Assembly (NCBI RefSeq): GCF_003003255.1
Contig: NZ_PVTD01000005.1
Span: 124,001 to 188,000 of the forward strand
DNA: 64,000 nt
DNA from: Aliiruegeria haliotis
GTDB taxonomy: Bacteria; Pseudomonadota; Alphaproteobacteria; Rhodobacterales; Rhodobacteraceae
Direction: 5' to 3'
The stretch's first letter is position 1. Each line of letters opens with the position of its first letter. The notes below the pieces were generated by a model. It had not been told where the DNA came from. It saw nothing but the letters and a program-made list of their open reading frames with translations, and did no database searches. The position numbers and the translations under genes were made by a program. Positions 54,465 through 62,763 of the stretch are shown here, in pieces.

Positions 54465-56221
54465 GCGAGCAACGGGCCGGGCCGCTCCCGGCGAAGCGTC
54501 TTCGGCTCCCGTTTCGCGGAAGCCTGTCGCTGCGTCTTGCCTCCTTGCTCTCGATTGCACTCCTTCCATTGGGTTTGATCGCGGTCTGGCAGACGACACG
54601 GCTGGAGCGAGAGCTTGACGAGATCCACTCCCTGACGACGACCGCGATCACCGCGCGCGCTGCCAGCAACGACCGCAGGACAATCGAGGCCGCGTTTGGT
54701 GCGGCGAAGGGGCTGGCGGCCGCGATCCCCGAGATGCGGGGCGATCCTGCGCAATGCCGCGAGACGTTCCAGCGCTTCCTCGACCGGTCGGGCGGTGATT
54801 TCGCCTTTGCCGGGTTCATTGACAGGGAGGGTCACTCGGTTTGCTCCTCCGCCGACACCAGCCTCGACCTGTCGGATGATCCCGAGTACCGGGCGTTGAT
54901 GTCTGGCGACCGCCGCAAGATCCTGGTGTTGCCGGAAGGACCGGTATCAGGCGCCTCGGTAATTCTGGCGGGTCAGCCAGTGCGTGATCGGGATGGCGCC
55001 GTGACGGGGTTCGTTGCTGTTTCGATCCCCCATCTGCGACTTGACCCGCCGCCTGATGACCAGATTGCCGGGCGGAAAATGGACCTGGTCACGATCAACC
55101 GGTCAGGAGAGATCCTGACTGCAACCGGCGACCTCGGTCAGGCGGAGGGCTGGCTGCCCGCGGACCGAGACGCGGCGGCGCTCGTCTATGGACCAGACCG
55201 CTTCATCGGACAGAACCGCAACGGGGAGACACGCGCCTTCTCTGTCGTTCCGATCGTCGAGGAAACTGTCTACGCCGTCGGCTCCTGGCTGCCGCGGTCC
55301 GCCGGCGAGGGCCGGGCATGGGTCTCGCCTGCGTTGTTCCCGATCCTCATGTGGCTGGCCAGCCTCGCACTGGTCTTCATGGCAGTGGAGCGGCTGGTCG
55401 TGCGGCACGTTCGCAGACTCGCAGCACAGATGCAGGTTTTCGGCCGCGACCGGAACCTGCCGCCAGCCGGGAGCGCAGAGTCGATGCCCTCTGAACTGGC
55501 CGCTATCGACGATGCGTTCGGTGAGCTGGCGGCCCGGCTCCTTCGCGACGAAGCTGACCTGCTGGATGCGATGCACGACAAGGATGTACTGCTCAAGGAG
55601 GTCCATCACCGCGTCAAGAACAACCTTCAGTTGATTTCCTCCATCATCAACATGCAGATCCGCGCCACCCAAAGCGACGAGACGCTGGCCGCGCTTCAGA
55701 ATGTGAATCGTCGGGTTGCAGGCATGGCAACGGTGCACCGCCGACTATACCAGGCCGAGAACCTCGGGCTCGTTCAGGCGGGTGATCTGTTGCGAGACGT
55801 CGTGGCGCCGCTCTTGGACCTCGCGCCTCCCGGCGGCGCACGGCCGGAGGTGGAGCTGAAGCTCGACCCGGTTGTGCTCTATCCCGACCAGGCGGTTCCG
55901 GTTGCGTTGCTGACCGTCGAGGCGGTGACAAACGCGCTCAAGTACCTGCAGACTGATGCAAACGGGGAACGCTGGCTTCGAGTCTGCCTCGACGATCTTG
56001 GCGAGGGAACGGTGCGGATTTCCACGGCGAGTTCCCTCTCAGAACGGCCGGCCACCGGCGAGAGCCAGGAAGCGGTTGATGCCGGCGGATTGGGAAGCCG
56101 GTTAATCGCTGCCTTTGCGAGGCAATTGGACTCCTCGGTCGAGATTGAAGAAGGTCAGGGCGTGTTCCGGCTTAGTGTCACGTTCGAGGCTTTGCCGTTC
56201 TCCAGTGACGATCCAGCCTGA
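54461..56221 (+). CDS. Membrane sensor kinase of the PhyR pathway (HisKA_2)
   Basis: A 586-residue kinase. Seen: N-terminal TM (about 27-45), a periplasmic sensor stretch (about 50-285), TM2 at about 290-312, then a HisKA_2 domain with VHHRVKNNLQLISSI (acceptor His at about 382) and an HATPase domain (N-box TVEAVTNALKYL). The kinase type, position and GTGA overlap with ecfG make it the likely PhyR phosphodonor (PhyK-like), an inference. The long reading from 54311 crosses ecfG and is not used; GTG 54461 is the start. Confidence 0.93.
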   Translation: MSEQRAGPLPAKRLRLPFRGSLSLRLASLLSIALLPLGLIAVWQTTRLERELDEIHSLTTTAITARAASNDRRTIEAAFGAAKGLAAAIPEMRGDPAQCRETFQRFLDRSGGDFAFAGFIDREGHSVCSSADTSLDLSDDPEYRALMSGDRRKILVLPEGPVSGASVILAGQPVRDRDGAVTGFVAVSIPHLRLDPPPDDQIAGRKMDLVTINRSGEILTATGDLGQAEGWLPADRDAAALVYGPDRFIGQNRNGETRAFSVVPIVEETVYAVGSWLPRSAGEGRAWVSPALFPILMWLASLALVFMAVERLVVRHVRRLAAQMQVFGRDRNLPPAGSAESMPSELAAIDDAFGELAARLLRDEADLLDAMHDKDVLLKEVHHRVKNNLQLISSIINMQIRATQSDETLAALQNVNRRVAGMATVHRRLYQAENLGLVQAGDLLRDVVAPLLDLAPPGGARPEVELKLDPVVLYPDQAVPVALLTVEAVTNALKYLQTDANGERWLRVCLDDLGEGTVRISTASSLSERPATGESQEAVDAGGLGSRLIAAFARQLDSSVEIEEGQGVFRLSVTFEALPFSSDDPA

Positions 56222-56250
56222 GGGGCGGTGCGAACGTCGTGGCGCGCGCG

Positions 56251-57315
56251 TCAAGCGGGTGGTGGCGTTTCGGATCCGCGTGGCGCTGGCCCGTCCGGGA
56301 GGCCGAGCTGCCAGCCCGTCATGCTGAGCGTCCATACAAGGAGCGGGATCGCGACAATCCCGCCAATCGGACCCCAGAGCCAGAGCCAGATTGTGAGGGA
56401 CAGGAAAACAAGCAGCGGGTTGATGGTCATGCTGTGGCCCACGAGCGTCGGTGTCACGAACTGGCCCTCCGTCACGTTCAGCGCAAGGTAGGCGGCCATC
56501 GGCAGGATGCCGGCAATTCCGTCGAAGGTGAGGATGCCCGCCACGGCGAGCGCAGAGGCGAAGATTGCCGGGCCGAGATAGGGTGCGAAGTTGAACAGGA
56601 ATGCCAGCACACCCCACAGGACCGGTGAGGGCATTCCCAGGGCCGACATGGTCACAGCGACGAGAATTCCAAGACCGGCGTTGATCACGCTGATCGTCAG
56701 GAAGTACCGGGACACACGCGCCTCCGCCTTGCGCAACCGATGGGAATCGACGGTTTGTGTGGCGCGTTCGACCAGCTCATAGATCTCGTCCCGCGACAGC
56801 AGGAAGAAAAACAGCGTTCCCACGAACACAAGAGCCTGTCCGGCCAGCGCCGGTGCATAGCCGAGCGCCGTCGCAACATCGGGCAGCGCTTCGTCTGGGG
56901 CGATAATCTGGTCACCGCCCGCACTCTCGGTGTCGCCCTCGTCCTTCAATGCCTCGTTCACCGTTTCCGCCATCTCCTCGACGCCCCGCAGCAGGTTGCG
57001 CAGGTTCTCGATGGCTCCTTGCGCTTCTTCCCAGAGGATCGGGGCACGGCGGACAAGTTCGCGCACATAGGGGTCCATGAAGAGCACGAACAGCCCGATG
57101 AGCATTGCTACGAGCAGCAGCCCGGAAAAGGCGGCGAGGGATCGTGGCACACCTGCGGAACGTGCAAGATCGACCAGCGGCGCGAAGACCACACCGACAA
57201 CGAGCGCCAGGACAACCGGCGCCAGGATTTGCTGGGAGGCCCAGAAGACCGCCAGCATGGCCAGGATGGCGAGTGCGATCTGAGCGATACAAGCCATTCT
57301 GGCCAAGGGTGTCAT
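56251..57315 (-). CDS. AI-2E family transporter (PerM-like)
   Basis: A 354-residue membrane protein with about eight hydrophobic segments, N-terminal pair (IAQIALAILAMLAVFWASQQILAPVVLALVVG), and the C-terminal YLALNVTEGQFVTPTLVGHSMTINPLLVFLSLTIW region characteristic of the family. Members export autoinducer-2 or other small molecules or exchange Na+ and H+; the substrate here is unknown. The ATG at 57315 has AGAGGAGG upstream; the longer frame has no support. An EcfG promoter lies just before it. Confidence 0.92.
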   Translation of the reverse strand: MTPLARMACIAQIALAILAMLAVFWASQQILAPVVLALVVGVVFAPLVDLARSAGVPRSLAAFSGLLLVAMLIGLFVLFMDPYVRELVRRAPILWEEAQGAIENLRNLLRGVEEMAETVNEALKDEGDTESAGGDQIIAPDEALPDVATALGYAPALAGQALVFVGTLFFFLLSRDEIYELVERATQTVDSHRLRKAEARVSRYFLTISVINAGLGILVAVTMSALGMPSPVLWGVLAFLFNFAPYLGPAIFASALAVAGILTFDGIAGILPMAAYLALNVTEGQFVTPTLVGHSMTINPLLVFLSLTIWLWLWGPIGGIVAIPLLVWTLSMTGWQLGLPDGPAPRGSETPPPA

Positions 57316-57335
57316 ACGAGTGCCTCCTCTGGTCC

Positions 57336-57360
57336 AACGCACAGTATCGAGGGAGGTTCC
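57336..57360 (-). promoter_or_regulatory. EcfG-type promoter of the AI-2E transporter
   Basis: On the minus strand GGAAC (57360-57356) and CGTT (57339-57336) are exactly 16 bases apart. The leader to the ATG at 57315 is about 15 bases and includes the ribosome site. Confidence 0.78.
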
Positions 57361-57385
57361 CGGCACCGCGCGATCATGTGCCATT

Positions 57386-57410
57386 GGAACCTTTCCCGGG
57401 CCTAGGCGTT
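57386..57410 (+). promoter_or_regulatory. EcfG-type promoter of the amidoligase gene
   Basis: GGAAC (57386-57390) and CGTT (57407-57410) are 16 bases apart on the plus strand. The amidoligase ATG starts only 8 bases after the -10, so the transcript is probably leaderless or nearly so; no Shine-Dalgarno sequence precedes the ATG. Confidence 0.78.
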
Positions 57411-57418
57411 CCCACTTC

Positions 57419-58441
57419 ATGGATATACAGCGCACAACCCCCTCCGAGAACTCCCCTGTCTTCGCGCCGTTGCCGGCTGATCCGTCATGTGAATCGCCAC
57501 GTCGTGTCGGGCTTGAGATCGAGTTCGCCGGGCTTTCGTTGCCGGACGCCACAGGTGTCGTGAAGCAGCGTTTCTCCGGCCGCGAAATCTGGAACGGCGC
57601 CGGGGAGGTAACCCTGCAGCACAGTTCCATTGGCAAGATCGAGATGTACCTGGACACGGCATTCCGCCCGGAGTCGGAGTCCGCCGCCGCGAAGGCCGGT
57701 GTGGAAATTGCCCAGTCCGTGGTGCCATTGGAGATCGTGACCGAGCCCTTGCTTCATACCGATCTGCCGCAGATGGAGGCTCTGGTCGCGGACCTGGACG
57801 CCGCAGGCGGCCACGGCGGCGGAAAGAGTCTGCTGATCGGCTGCGGTCTGCACCTGAATATCGATCTTGCCGACAGCGAAGAAGGATCGGACTTGCCCCG
57901 GATTGCGCTTGCCTACGCATTGCTGGAGGGCTGGCTGCGTTGGCGAGACCCGCCGGAGCTGAGCCGACGTCTCTTGCCATTTGTCGACCCCTTTCCGGCC
58001 GACATGGTGTCTGACCTGGCCGGGATGGGCCCCGGGATGAGTTGCGACGACCTGTTCACGCTGCTGTCGCGATACGCTCTGAGCCGCAACCAGGGGCTCG
58101 ATCTCCTGCCAGCGTGGGCTGCCGTTGCACCGGAACGGTATGAGCGGGATGGGCCGGTCGACAGTGCGGTCTCCCCACGTCCGGCATATCACTATCGGTT
58201 GCCGGATTGCAGGATCGGCGATGCCGAATGGTCACTCGCCTACGAGTGGGACCGTTGGCAGCTGATCGAGAACGTGGCGCGGAGGACTGACCTGCTGGAG
58301 GCATTGTGCAACCTTTGGCTCGCGGCAGACGGAACGCAGTTGCTGCCCGGCCATACCGAATGGCACGAGGCAGTCACCGGGCACCTTGGCTCGCTGGCAA
58401 CCTTGGCGCCGAACTACCGTTCGGTTCAGGAGGGCGGATAG
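57419..58441 (+). CDS. Amidoligase family protein
   Basis: A 340-residue protein of the putative amidoligase (GCS-like, COOH-NH2 ligase) superfamily. Seen: RRVGLEIEFAGLS (the N-terminal E-x-E metal/ATP motif) and GCGLHLNIDL, a strand with a conserved His, followed by helices. No signal peptide, so cytosolic. Amidoligases join a carboxyl group to an amine with ATP; paired with a glutamine amidotransferase they are thought to make or cut peptide-like conjugates. The ATG at 57419 is the only start after its EcfG promoter. The GATase gene starts 1 base after its stop. Confidence 0.85.
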   Translation: MDIQRTTPSENSPVFAPLPADPSCESPRRVGLEIEFAGLSLPDATGVVKQRFSGREIWNGAGEVTLQHSSIGKIEMYLDTAFRPESESAAAKAGVEIAQSVVPLEIVTEPLLHTDLPQMEALVADLDAAGGHGGGKSLLIGCGLHLNIDLADSEEGSDLPRIALAYALLEGWLRWRDPPELSRRLLPFVDPFPADMVSDLAGMGPGMSCDDLFTLLSRYALSRNQGLDLLPAWAAVAPERYERDGPVDSAVSPRPAYHYRLPDCRIGDAEWSLAYEWDRWQLIENVARRTDLLEALCNLWLAADGTQLLPGHTEWHEAVTGHLGSLATLAPNYRSVQEGG

Positions 58442-58442
58442 A

Positions 58443-59192
58443 ATGGCCCGGAGAGAGCACAATCGCCCGCTGATTGGCGTGACGACCTCTGCCCGCTCGG
58501 GGTGGCGCATCTTCCCGCTGGTCGCTTTCAACCTGTGGCTTGTGGGCGGACGCGGGATCCGCTGGGGCGCCGGGCGCCCCGCCGATCTTGATGCGGTCGA
58601 TGGTTTGATCATTGGTGGCGGAGATGACATCGCGCCGGCGCTTTATGGCGGCGAGATCGTGGCCGAGGCCGTACTGGAGCCCCAGCGGGACGCGCTGGAA
58701 AGGACGCTGGCGGAGGCGGCGCTGACCCGCGGGATTCCTGTGCTCGGGATCTGCCGCGGCGCGCAAATGCTGAATATCGCTGCGGGCGGGACGCTGATGG
58801 GGGATGCCTTCGCCCGTCACCCCGAATCGCGAAAGGTCCGCACTATCCTTCCACGCCGGATTGTGTCGGTATCCGCCGACAGTTGGCTGCGCCGGATCAC
58901 CGGGCGCGATACGCTCAAGGTCAACGCCTTGCACAGCCAAGCGGTTGATCGATTGGGCAATGGGCTGCGTGTGGGTGCGCGGGATGGCGGCGGCATGGTG
59001 CAGGCCATTGAAAGCACACGCGATCCGTTCGCGCTGGGCGTGCAATGGCACCCGGAGCATCTTTTCTATCGCGCCGCGCATCGGCGGCTCTTCACGGCGC
59101 TTGTTGCCGCCGCGCGTGAACGGCGCCTGGAGCGGCACGGGAACGGCCGTCAGAGGGCTGCCGTGGCCGGGGCACTGAAGCCGTCCGGCTAG
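58443..59192 (+). CDS. Class I glutamine amidotransferase, gamma-Glu-GABA hydrolase type
   Basis: A 249-residue peptidase C26-type amidotransferase. Seen: GLIIGGGDDIAP, nucleophile Cys104 in GICRGAQML, and His203/Glu205 in GVQWHPEHL, so the catalytic triad is complete. PuuD-like enzymes cut gamma-glutamyl amides. Its gene follows the amidoligase by 1 base and must be co-transcribed; the two probably make and cut, or supply ammonia for, the same amide bond. The C-terminal tail after 220 is basic and probably disordered. Confidence 0.9.
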   Translation: MARREHNRPLIGVTTSARSGWRIFPLVAFNLWLVGGRGIRWGAGRPADLDAVDGLIIGGGDDIAPALYGGEIVAEAVLEPQRDALERTLAEAALTRGIPVLGICRGAQMLNIAAGGTLMGDAFARHPESRKVRTILPRRIVSVSADSWLRRITGRDTLKVNALHSQAVDRLGNGLRVGARDGGGMVQAIESTRDPFALGVQWHPEHLFYRAAHRRLFTALVAAARERRLERHGNGRQRAAVAGALKPSG

Positions 59193-59364
59193 GCAATGAT
59201 CGTATTGGGCTTGCTAGGGGTTTGTCTTTCCTGCCGTGGGCCTGGGCAAAAAAGCTTAATAGTGCCTGCTCCAGAGATATCAGCTCGCGCGCAGATTGCC
59301 CAAAGGCCAGGACAGCCATTCGCGAACTGTTCTGGCGGTAGTCGGGATTGCTACAGCCGGCCCG

Positions 59365-59526
59365 TTATATCCGGTCCCATCCGGCCAGCCCCGTGGAGAG
59401 GCTGATGGCGGCTATGGGCAGGCCCGGTTGCACGTCTGTGCCGGCCCCCTCTGAAGGCCCAGCCTGAACGACTGGTGACTTGGTCCGGCGCATGTCCAAT
59501 ATCATGTCGGGAATCGAAAAAGTCAT
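59365..59526 (-). CDS. Possible 53-residue protein downstream of the csbD operon
   Basis: A short frame with AAGGAGA 7 bases before its ATG (59526), 62 bases after the preceding gene and on the same strand, so it would share the EcfG-controlled transcript. The product has a hydrophobic/polar mix without a clear membrane segment (IPDMILDMRRTKSPVVQAG at its start). I do not recognise it. The ribosome site makes translation plausible. Confidence 0.42.
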   Translation of the reverse strand: MTFSIPDMILDMRRTKSPVVQAGPSEGAGTDVQPGLPIAAISLSTGLAGWDRI

Positions 59527-59588
59527 CCTGCTTCTCCTTGTCCTATGTGAACCCCGCGCCGGTCGGCGACGTGGCGCGGGGCGGGCGA

Positions 59589-60095
59589 TCAAGCCGCGAT
59601 CTGGATCACGGTGTGAAAGCCGAGGTCTTCGGCCGAACCGCCGGCATTGGCGCGCAGGACGTTGATGCCGAACACGACCGGGTTGGACGGGCTCGCCCAG
59701 AGCGCGGCTTCTCGCAGTGTCATTCGCAACAGGATCGCATCCGATTCCGTCGGCGCCTCGCCTTCGAAGAAGGCGGCGGACACCGGCGACCAGAGGTTGC
59801 GCAACCGTTCCGGGTTGTCGACCTGCATGAGCGCGCCGGTGAAGCTGATGTGAACGTCCTGCGCCTTGGTCACGAGCGTGAATCGCGCATCCGCGCCTTC
59901 GCCCACCGCTGCGACAAGGTCGGATTGGCGGTTGACGATGAACCAAAGCTCACCGTCACTCCGCTCCAGGTGATGTGTCATGGGTTGCGGATGCTGGCCA
60001 CTTGCCGGGACCCACAACATGCCCGCCCGGGTGTCGTCGAGCGCATCGAAAACGAGTTTTTCCGGGGCTTCCCGGGCTGTGTCGAGATCCGGCAT
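59589..60095 (-). CDS. Pyridoxamine-phosphate-oxidase-like general stress protein
   Basis: A 168-residue split-barrel flavin-binding-type protein of the general stress protein 26 family. Seen: MTHHLERSDGELWFIVNRQSDLVAAV (barrel strands), DVHISFTGALMQVDN and the LWSPVSAAFFEG segment typical of this family. May bind FMN or F420-like cofactors. It lies 3 bases after csbD, under the same EcfG promoter. Exact reaction unknown. Confidence 0.88.
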   Translation of the reverse strand: MPDLDTAREAPEKLVFDALDDTRAGMLWVPASGQHPQPMTHHLERSDGELWFIVNRQSDLVAAVGEGADARFTLVTKAQDVHISFTGALMQVDNPERLRNLWSPVSAAFFEGEAPTESDAILLRMTLREAALWASPSNPVVFGINVLRANAGGSAEDLGFHTVIQIAA

Positions 60096-60098
60096 CGC

Positions 60099-60296
60099 TC
60101 ACGCCTCCGCCAGCCAGCGATCGATAGCGTCGCGGGCTTCTTCCTTGGTCTTTCCGTACTTCTGGCGCAGCAATCCTTCGAGCTGCTCGCGGTCGCCCTC
60201 GGCTTCCGCCAGTTCATCATCGTTCAGGCGGCCCCAGGTCTCCTTGGCCTTGCCCTTCATTTCCTGCCAGTTTCCGCGAACTTGGTCCCAGTTCAT
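60099..60296 (-). CDS. CsbD family stress protein
   Basis: A 65-residue CsbD-like protein: MNWDQVRGNWQEMKGKAKET at the N-terminus, then KLNDDEL-like GRLNDDELAEAEGDREQLEGLLRQKYGKTKEEA, the family pattern. Small, soluble, helical and stress induced in many bacteria; molecular role unknown. ATG 60296 is the family start, the longer frame having no support. First gene of an EcfG-controlled operon. Confidence 0.93.
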   Translation of the reverse strand: MNWDQVRGNWQEMKGKAKETWGRLNDDELAEAEGDREQLEGLLRQKYGKTKEEARDAIDRWLAEA

Positions 60297-60350
60297 CTTG
60301 GGTCTCCTTTCCGTAGTGGTCGCCTGCTCACGCGGCGCCTTCACAGAGAG

Positions 60351-60375
60351 AACGGCGACAGGCCCGGAATGTTCC
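60351..60375 (-). promoter_or_regulatory. EcfG-type promoter of the csbD operon
   Basis: On the minus strand GGAAC (60375-60371) and CGTT (60354-60351) are exactly 16 bases apart, giving a leader of about 47 bases before the csbD ATG. Confidence 0.8.
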
Positions 60376-60846
60376 CGGCTGGGCGCTAGACCCGTCGGAC
60401 CCGAACGGGTGGTGCCCCGGTCAAGGGCGCCCGAACCGGCTTGTGACCGATTCCGGCGGGACAAATGCCGGGTCGGCGCCAAAACGCCCCTCAAAGTGAG
60501 CTCGGCACCGTGCCTAAGATGTTCGCCAGGGCGTTGCAGGTGTCGCCAGTGCTACGGTCTCGCATCGGTCTCCGTCGCGGATCGGTCGTTCCGCGCGGTG
60601 GGCAGGCAGGACCGGGCAGGGTTGGTGGACCTGGTCGCAATCCGCCATGGCCGTATACACTCTTGCGCCAAGCTGCATTGTGCGCACCAAGTGGTCCTTC
60701 CAGATGGCGCTTCATCTCGCTGGATCGGCCAACAGCCTTCTTGGCTTGCGCGAATGAAACCCAAGGCCATCAGCTATCCCATTGTTTTCGCACAAGTCGC
60801 CCCAAGCACCCGTCGCGGTACCGTCAGTGAGCGCACACCCTGCAGT
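60376..60846. other. 471-base gap without supported gene
   Basis: Between the csbD promoter and the convergent-side tonB end I see only short overlapping frames on both strands with no ribosome site or recognisable motif. No repeats or mobile element ends. It may be decayed sequence. Confidence 0.4.
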
Positions 60847-62019
60847 CTATTTGGAGCCGAAAACGAAGCCGATCTGCCGCTTGGCGCCAGCAGGTGGCCG
60901 CGGAAAGGGCTCTGCCTTCCGGACCTGCTGGCGGGCTGCGCGAACTAGTTCCGGCGAACCCGACCGCGTATCGACCTTGACCCAGGCCAGCGTGCCGTCC
61001 GGATTGATCTCGAAGGTGACCCGTGCCAACCCGGGGGTTGATACCCGTACCGGTGGGACACTGTTCAGATGCACCAGAACACGTCCGGCATAGTTGGTGG
61101 TGCTTGCGTTTCCTGGTCCCCGATCCCTGTTCTGGCCGAGCCAGCCGTTCAGGGTCCCGTCGCGTTGATAGGCCGTCAGCGGCGATTCCATGGTCTGGGG
61201 CGCAGGGGGCCGGCTGCCGCTGCCTGCAGTGGACGGGGCGGAGGGTCGTCGATCCGGGAGTTTTGGACGCGGCGAAGATACAACAGCAAGCTCGGTCCCC
61301 CCGAGACCGTCCTCGGCGGTCTCCGGCACCGGGGCGATGTCCGTGTCGGGGGTGGCCGGGTCAATGCTCTCCTGTTCCAGCGGGATGACCGGGATCGTCG
61401 CAGGCTCTGGTGATGGCGAAACAGGCAGCGTGGGCGACACCTCGACCGGCAAGGCCGCAAGCCGTTGTGTCGGCTCCGGCGAAGGTGCATTCGACGGCTC
61501 TGTTGCTGCGGTGTCGACTGCCGCAACATCGGAGACGGGCGCGCTTTCCGGTTCTTCGGGCGATGACACGGGCTCGACGGCGCTGGGGCTGGCGGCCTCG
61601 GTCGCCGAGCCGTCCTCACCGTTCGGGGTGGAAACGGCCTCCGGCTTCGGTATCTCTGCCGGCTTGGGTTCCGTAGAACCAGCCGCGTCCGCCTGCACTG
61701 TCTCGGCCGAACCCAGGTCCGGTGCCGCGACAGGCTGTGGATCGGGGGATGCCACGAGCGCAACGGAAGTTGGGGGGTCCTGGTTCTCTGGCTCCGGCAA
61801 CGGTTCGGTTGGTGGTTCGGGCGCTGGGGCCGGTTCGGGTGGCACCGGATCCGACAGGGCTTCCGCAATGTCCTCGAACGAACTGCCCAATGCGACACTA
61901 TCGGACGGTGCATCGGCATGCGGTCGTTCCGCGTCAACGCGAATGCCAAGGCCGAAGACATGCGTCACCAGCGACAACAGGACGGCCGCAGTCGCGGCGA
62001 TTGCCGATCTGCGGATCAC
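60847..62019 (-). CDS. tonB: TonB family energy transducer
   Basis: A 390-residue protein: short N-terminus and TM (about 5-27), a very long Pro/Glu/Ala-rich periplasmic linker (about 40-290), and a C-terminal TonB domain (about 305-388; ARVTFEINPDGTLAWVKVDTRSGSPELVRAARQQVRKAEPFPRPP). It passes ion-gradient energy from ExbB-ExbD to outer-membrane receptors. Start GTG 62019 overlaps the exbD stop by 4 bases. No receptor gene is in the window. Confidence 0.9.
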   Translation of the reverse strand: MIRRSAIAATAAVLLSLVTHVFGLGIRVDAERPHADAPSDSVALGSSFEDIAEALSDPVPPEPAPAPEPPTEPLPEPENQDPPTSVALVASPDPQPVAAPDLGSAETVQADAAGSTEPKPAEIPKPEAVSTPNGEDGSATEAASPSAVEPVSSPEEPESAPVSDVAAVDTAATEPSNAPSPEPTQRLAALPVEVSPTLPVSPSPEPATIPVIPLEQESIDPATPDTDIAPVPETAEDGLGGTELAVVSSPRPKLPDRRPSAPSTAGSGSRPPAPQTMESPLTAYQRDGTLNGWLGQNRDRGPGNASTTNYAGRVLVHLNSVPPVRVSTPGLARVTFEINPDGTLAWVKVDTRSGSPELVRAARQQVRKAEPFPRPPAGAKRQIGFVFGSK

Positions 62020-62393
62020 TCGATGGCCTGTTCGGTGACGAGGAACACGGACGGGGCACCAAGGCGGCGGAGGGTTCCAGTCACCTCCACCAGCCTGGAC
62101 GCTGGCGCATCGCGATCAGGCACGATCCGTGCCGGTTCATCAGCGCGCGTGTCCAGATACGCCTTCGGGTCACTTGGCTGGCCCCGGTAGCTCAAAGTGC
62201 CGTCCTTGTGCAGTACCAGCGCATCTGGTGGCTCCCGCCCGTCGAGGCCGGCGGTGTCCACGAGTTCCAGGTCCGGGTCGAGCGGTGGCGCGACCGTTCC
62301 AGCGATCAGAAAGAAGATCAGCATCAGGAAGACCACGTTGATCAGCGCGATGGTCGAGTCGCGTTTTCGACGCGGGATCGTGGAGCGTATCAT
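62016..62393 (-). CDS. exbD: ExbD/TolR-type protein (second copy)
   Basis: A 125-residue biopolymer transport protein: short basic N-terminus, a TM helix (about 14-34) with IALINVVFLMLIFFLIAGTV, in which the membrane Asp of ExbD (LIDVIF-type) is replaced by Asn (ALINVVF), then a periplasmic domain. It lies between the first ExbD and TonB. With Asn at the proton-carrying position it may form a mixed ExbD dimer and not carry protons itself. Confidence 0.88.
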   Translation of the reverse strand: MIRSTIPRRKRDSTIALINVVFLMLIFFLIAGTVAPPLDPDLELVDTAGLDGREPPDALVLHKDGTLSYRGQPSDPKAYLDTRADEPARIVPDRDAPASRLVEVTGTLRRLGAPSVFLVTEQAIE

Positions 62394-62397
62394 TCGT

Positions 62398-62763
62398 TCA
62401 CTCCAGCACCAAGACGTTGACACCTTCCACGCCGCGCAGTTGCACGAGAAGGTCAGCCAGCCTCTGTGCAGAGGTGTCGTCGTCAAGGCTCACCAGCAAC
62501 TGCCCGGGCTGGACAGTCCTGGCCAATTCGTTCAGCGAAACGTCCGCCCCATTCAACACCAGTCGCGCGCCACCGAGTTGCAGAAATGCGCGCTCGGTCG
62601 GTTCTCCTGCGGCCCCGGTCCCGGCTACGGCCGCGCTCAATTCGATCTCGCCGAATTTCGCGAAGGTCGAGGATAGCATAAAGAACAACAGCAGAAGGAA
62701 AATGACATCGATGAGCGGCGTCAGCGCCACCCTGCGGCGGGTGAATGGCGCTCTGTTAGCCAT
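62398..62763 (-). CDS. exbD: ExbD/TolR-type protein (first copy)
   Basis: A 121-residue ExbD: basic N-terminus, TM (about 15-35) with LTPLIDVIFLLLLFFMLSS including the essential Asp, and a periplasmic domain ending in VEGVNVLVLE. With ExbB it forms the proton channel that drives TonB. ATG 62763 (MANRAPF) overlaps the exbB stop by 8 bases. The second ExbD starts 4 bases after its stop. Confidence 0.92.
   Translation of the reverse strand: MANRAPFTRRRVALTPLIDVIFLLLLFFMLSSTFAKFGEIELSAAVAGTGAAGEPTERAFLQLGGARLVLNGADVSLNELARTVQPGQLLVSLDDDTSAQRLADLLVQLRGVEGVNVLVLE

Noticed and set aside
60376-60846. A decayed transposase or small gene in the gap
   Set aside because: Translations in all frames show no recognisable motif, and there are no terminal inverted repeats or target duplications.
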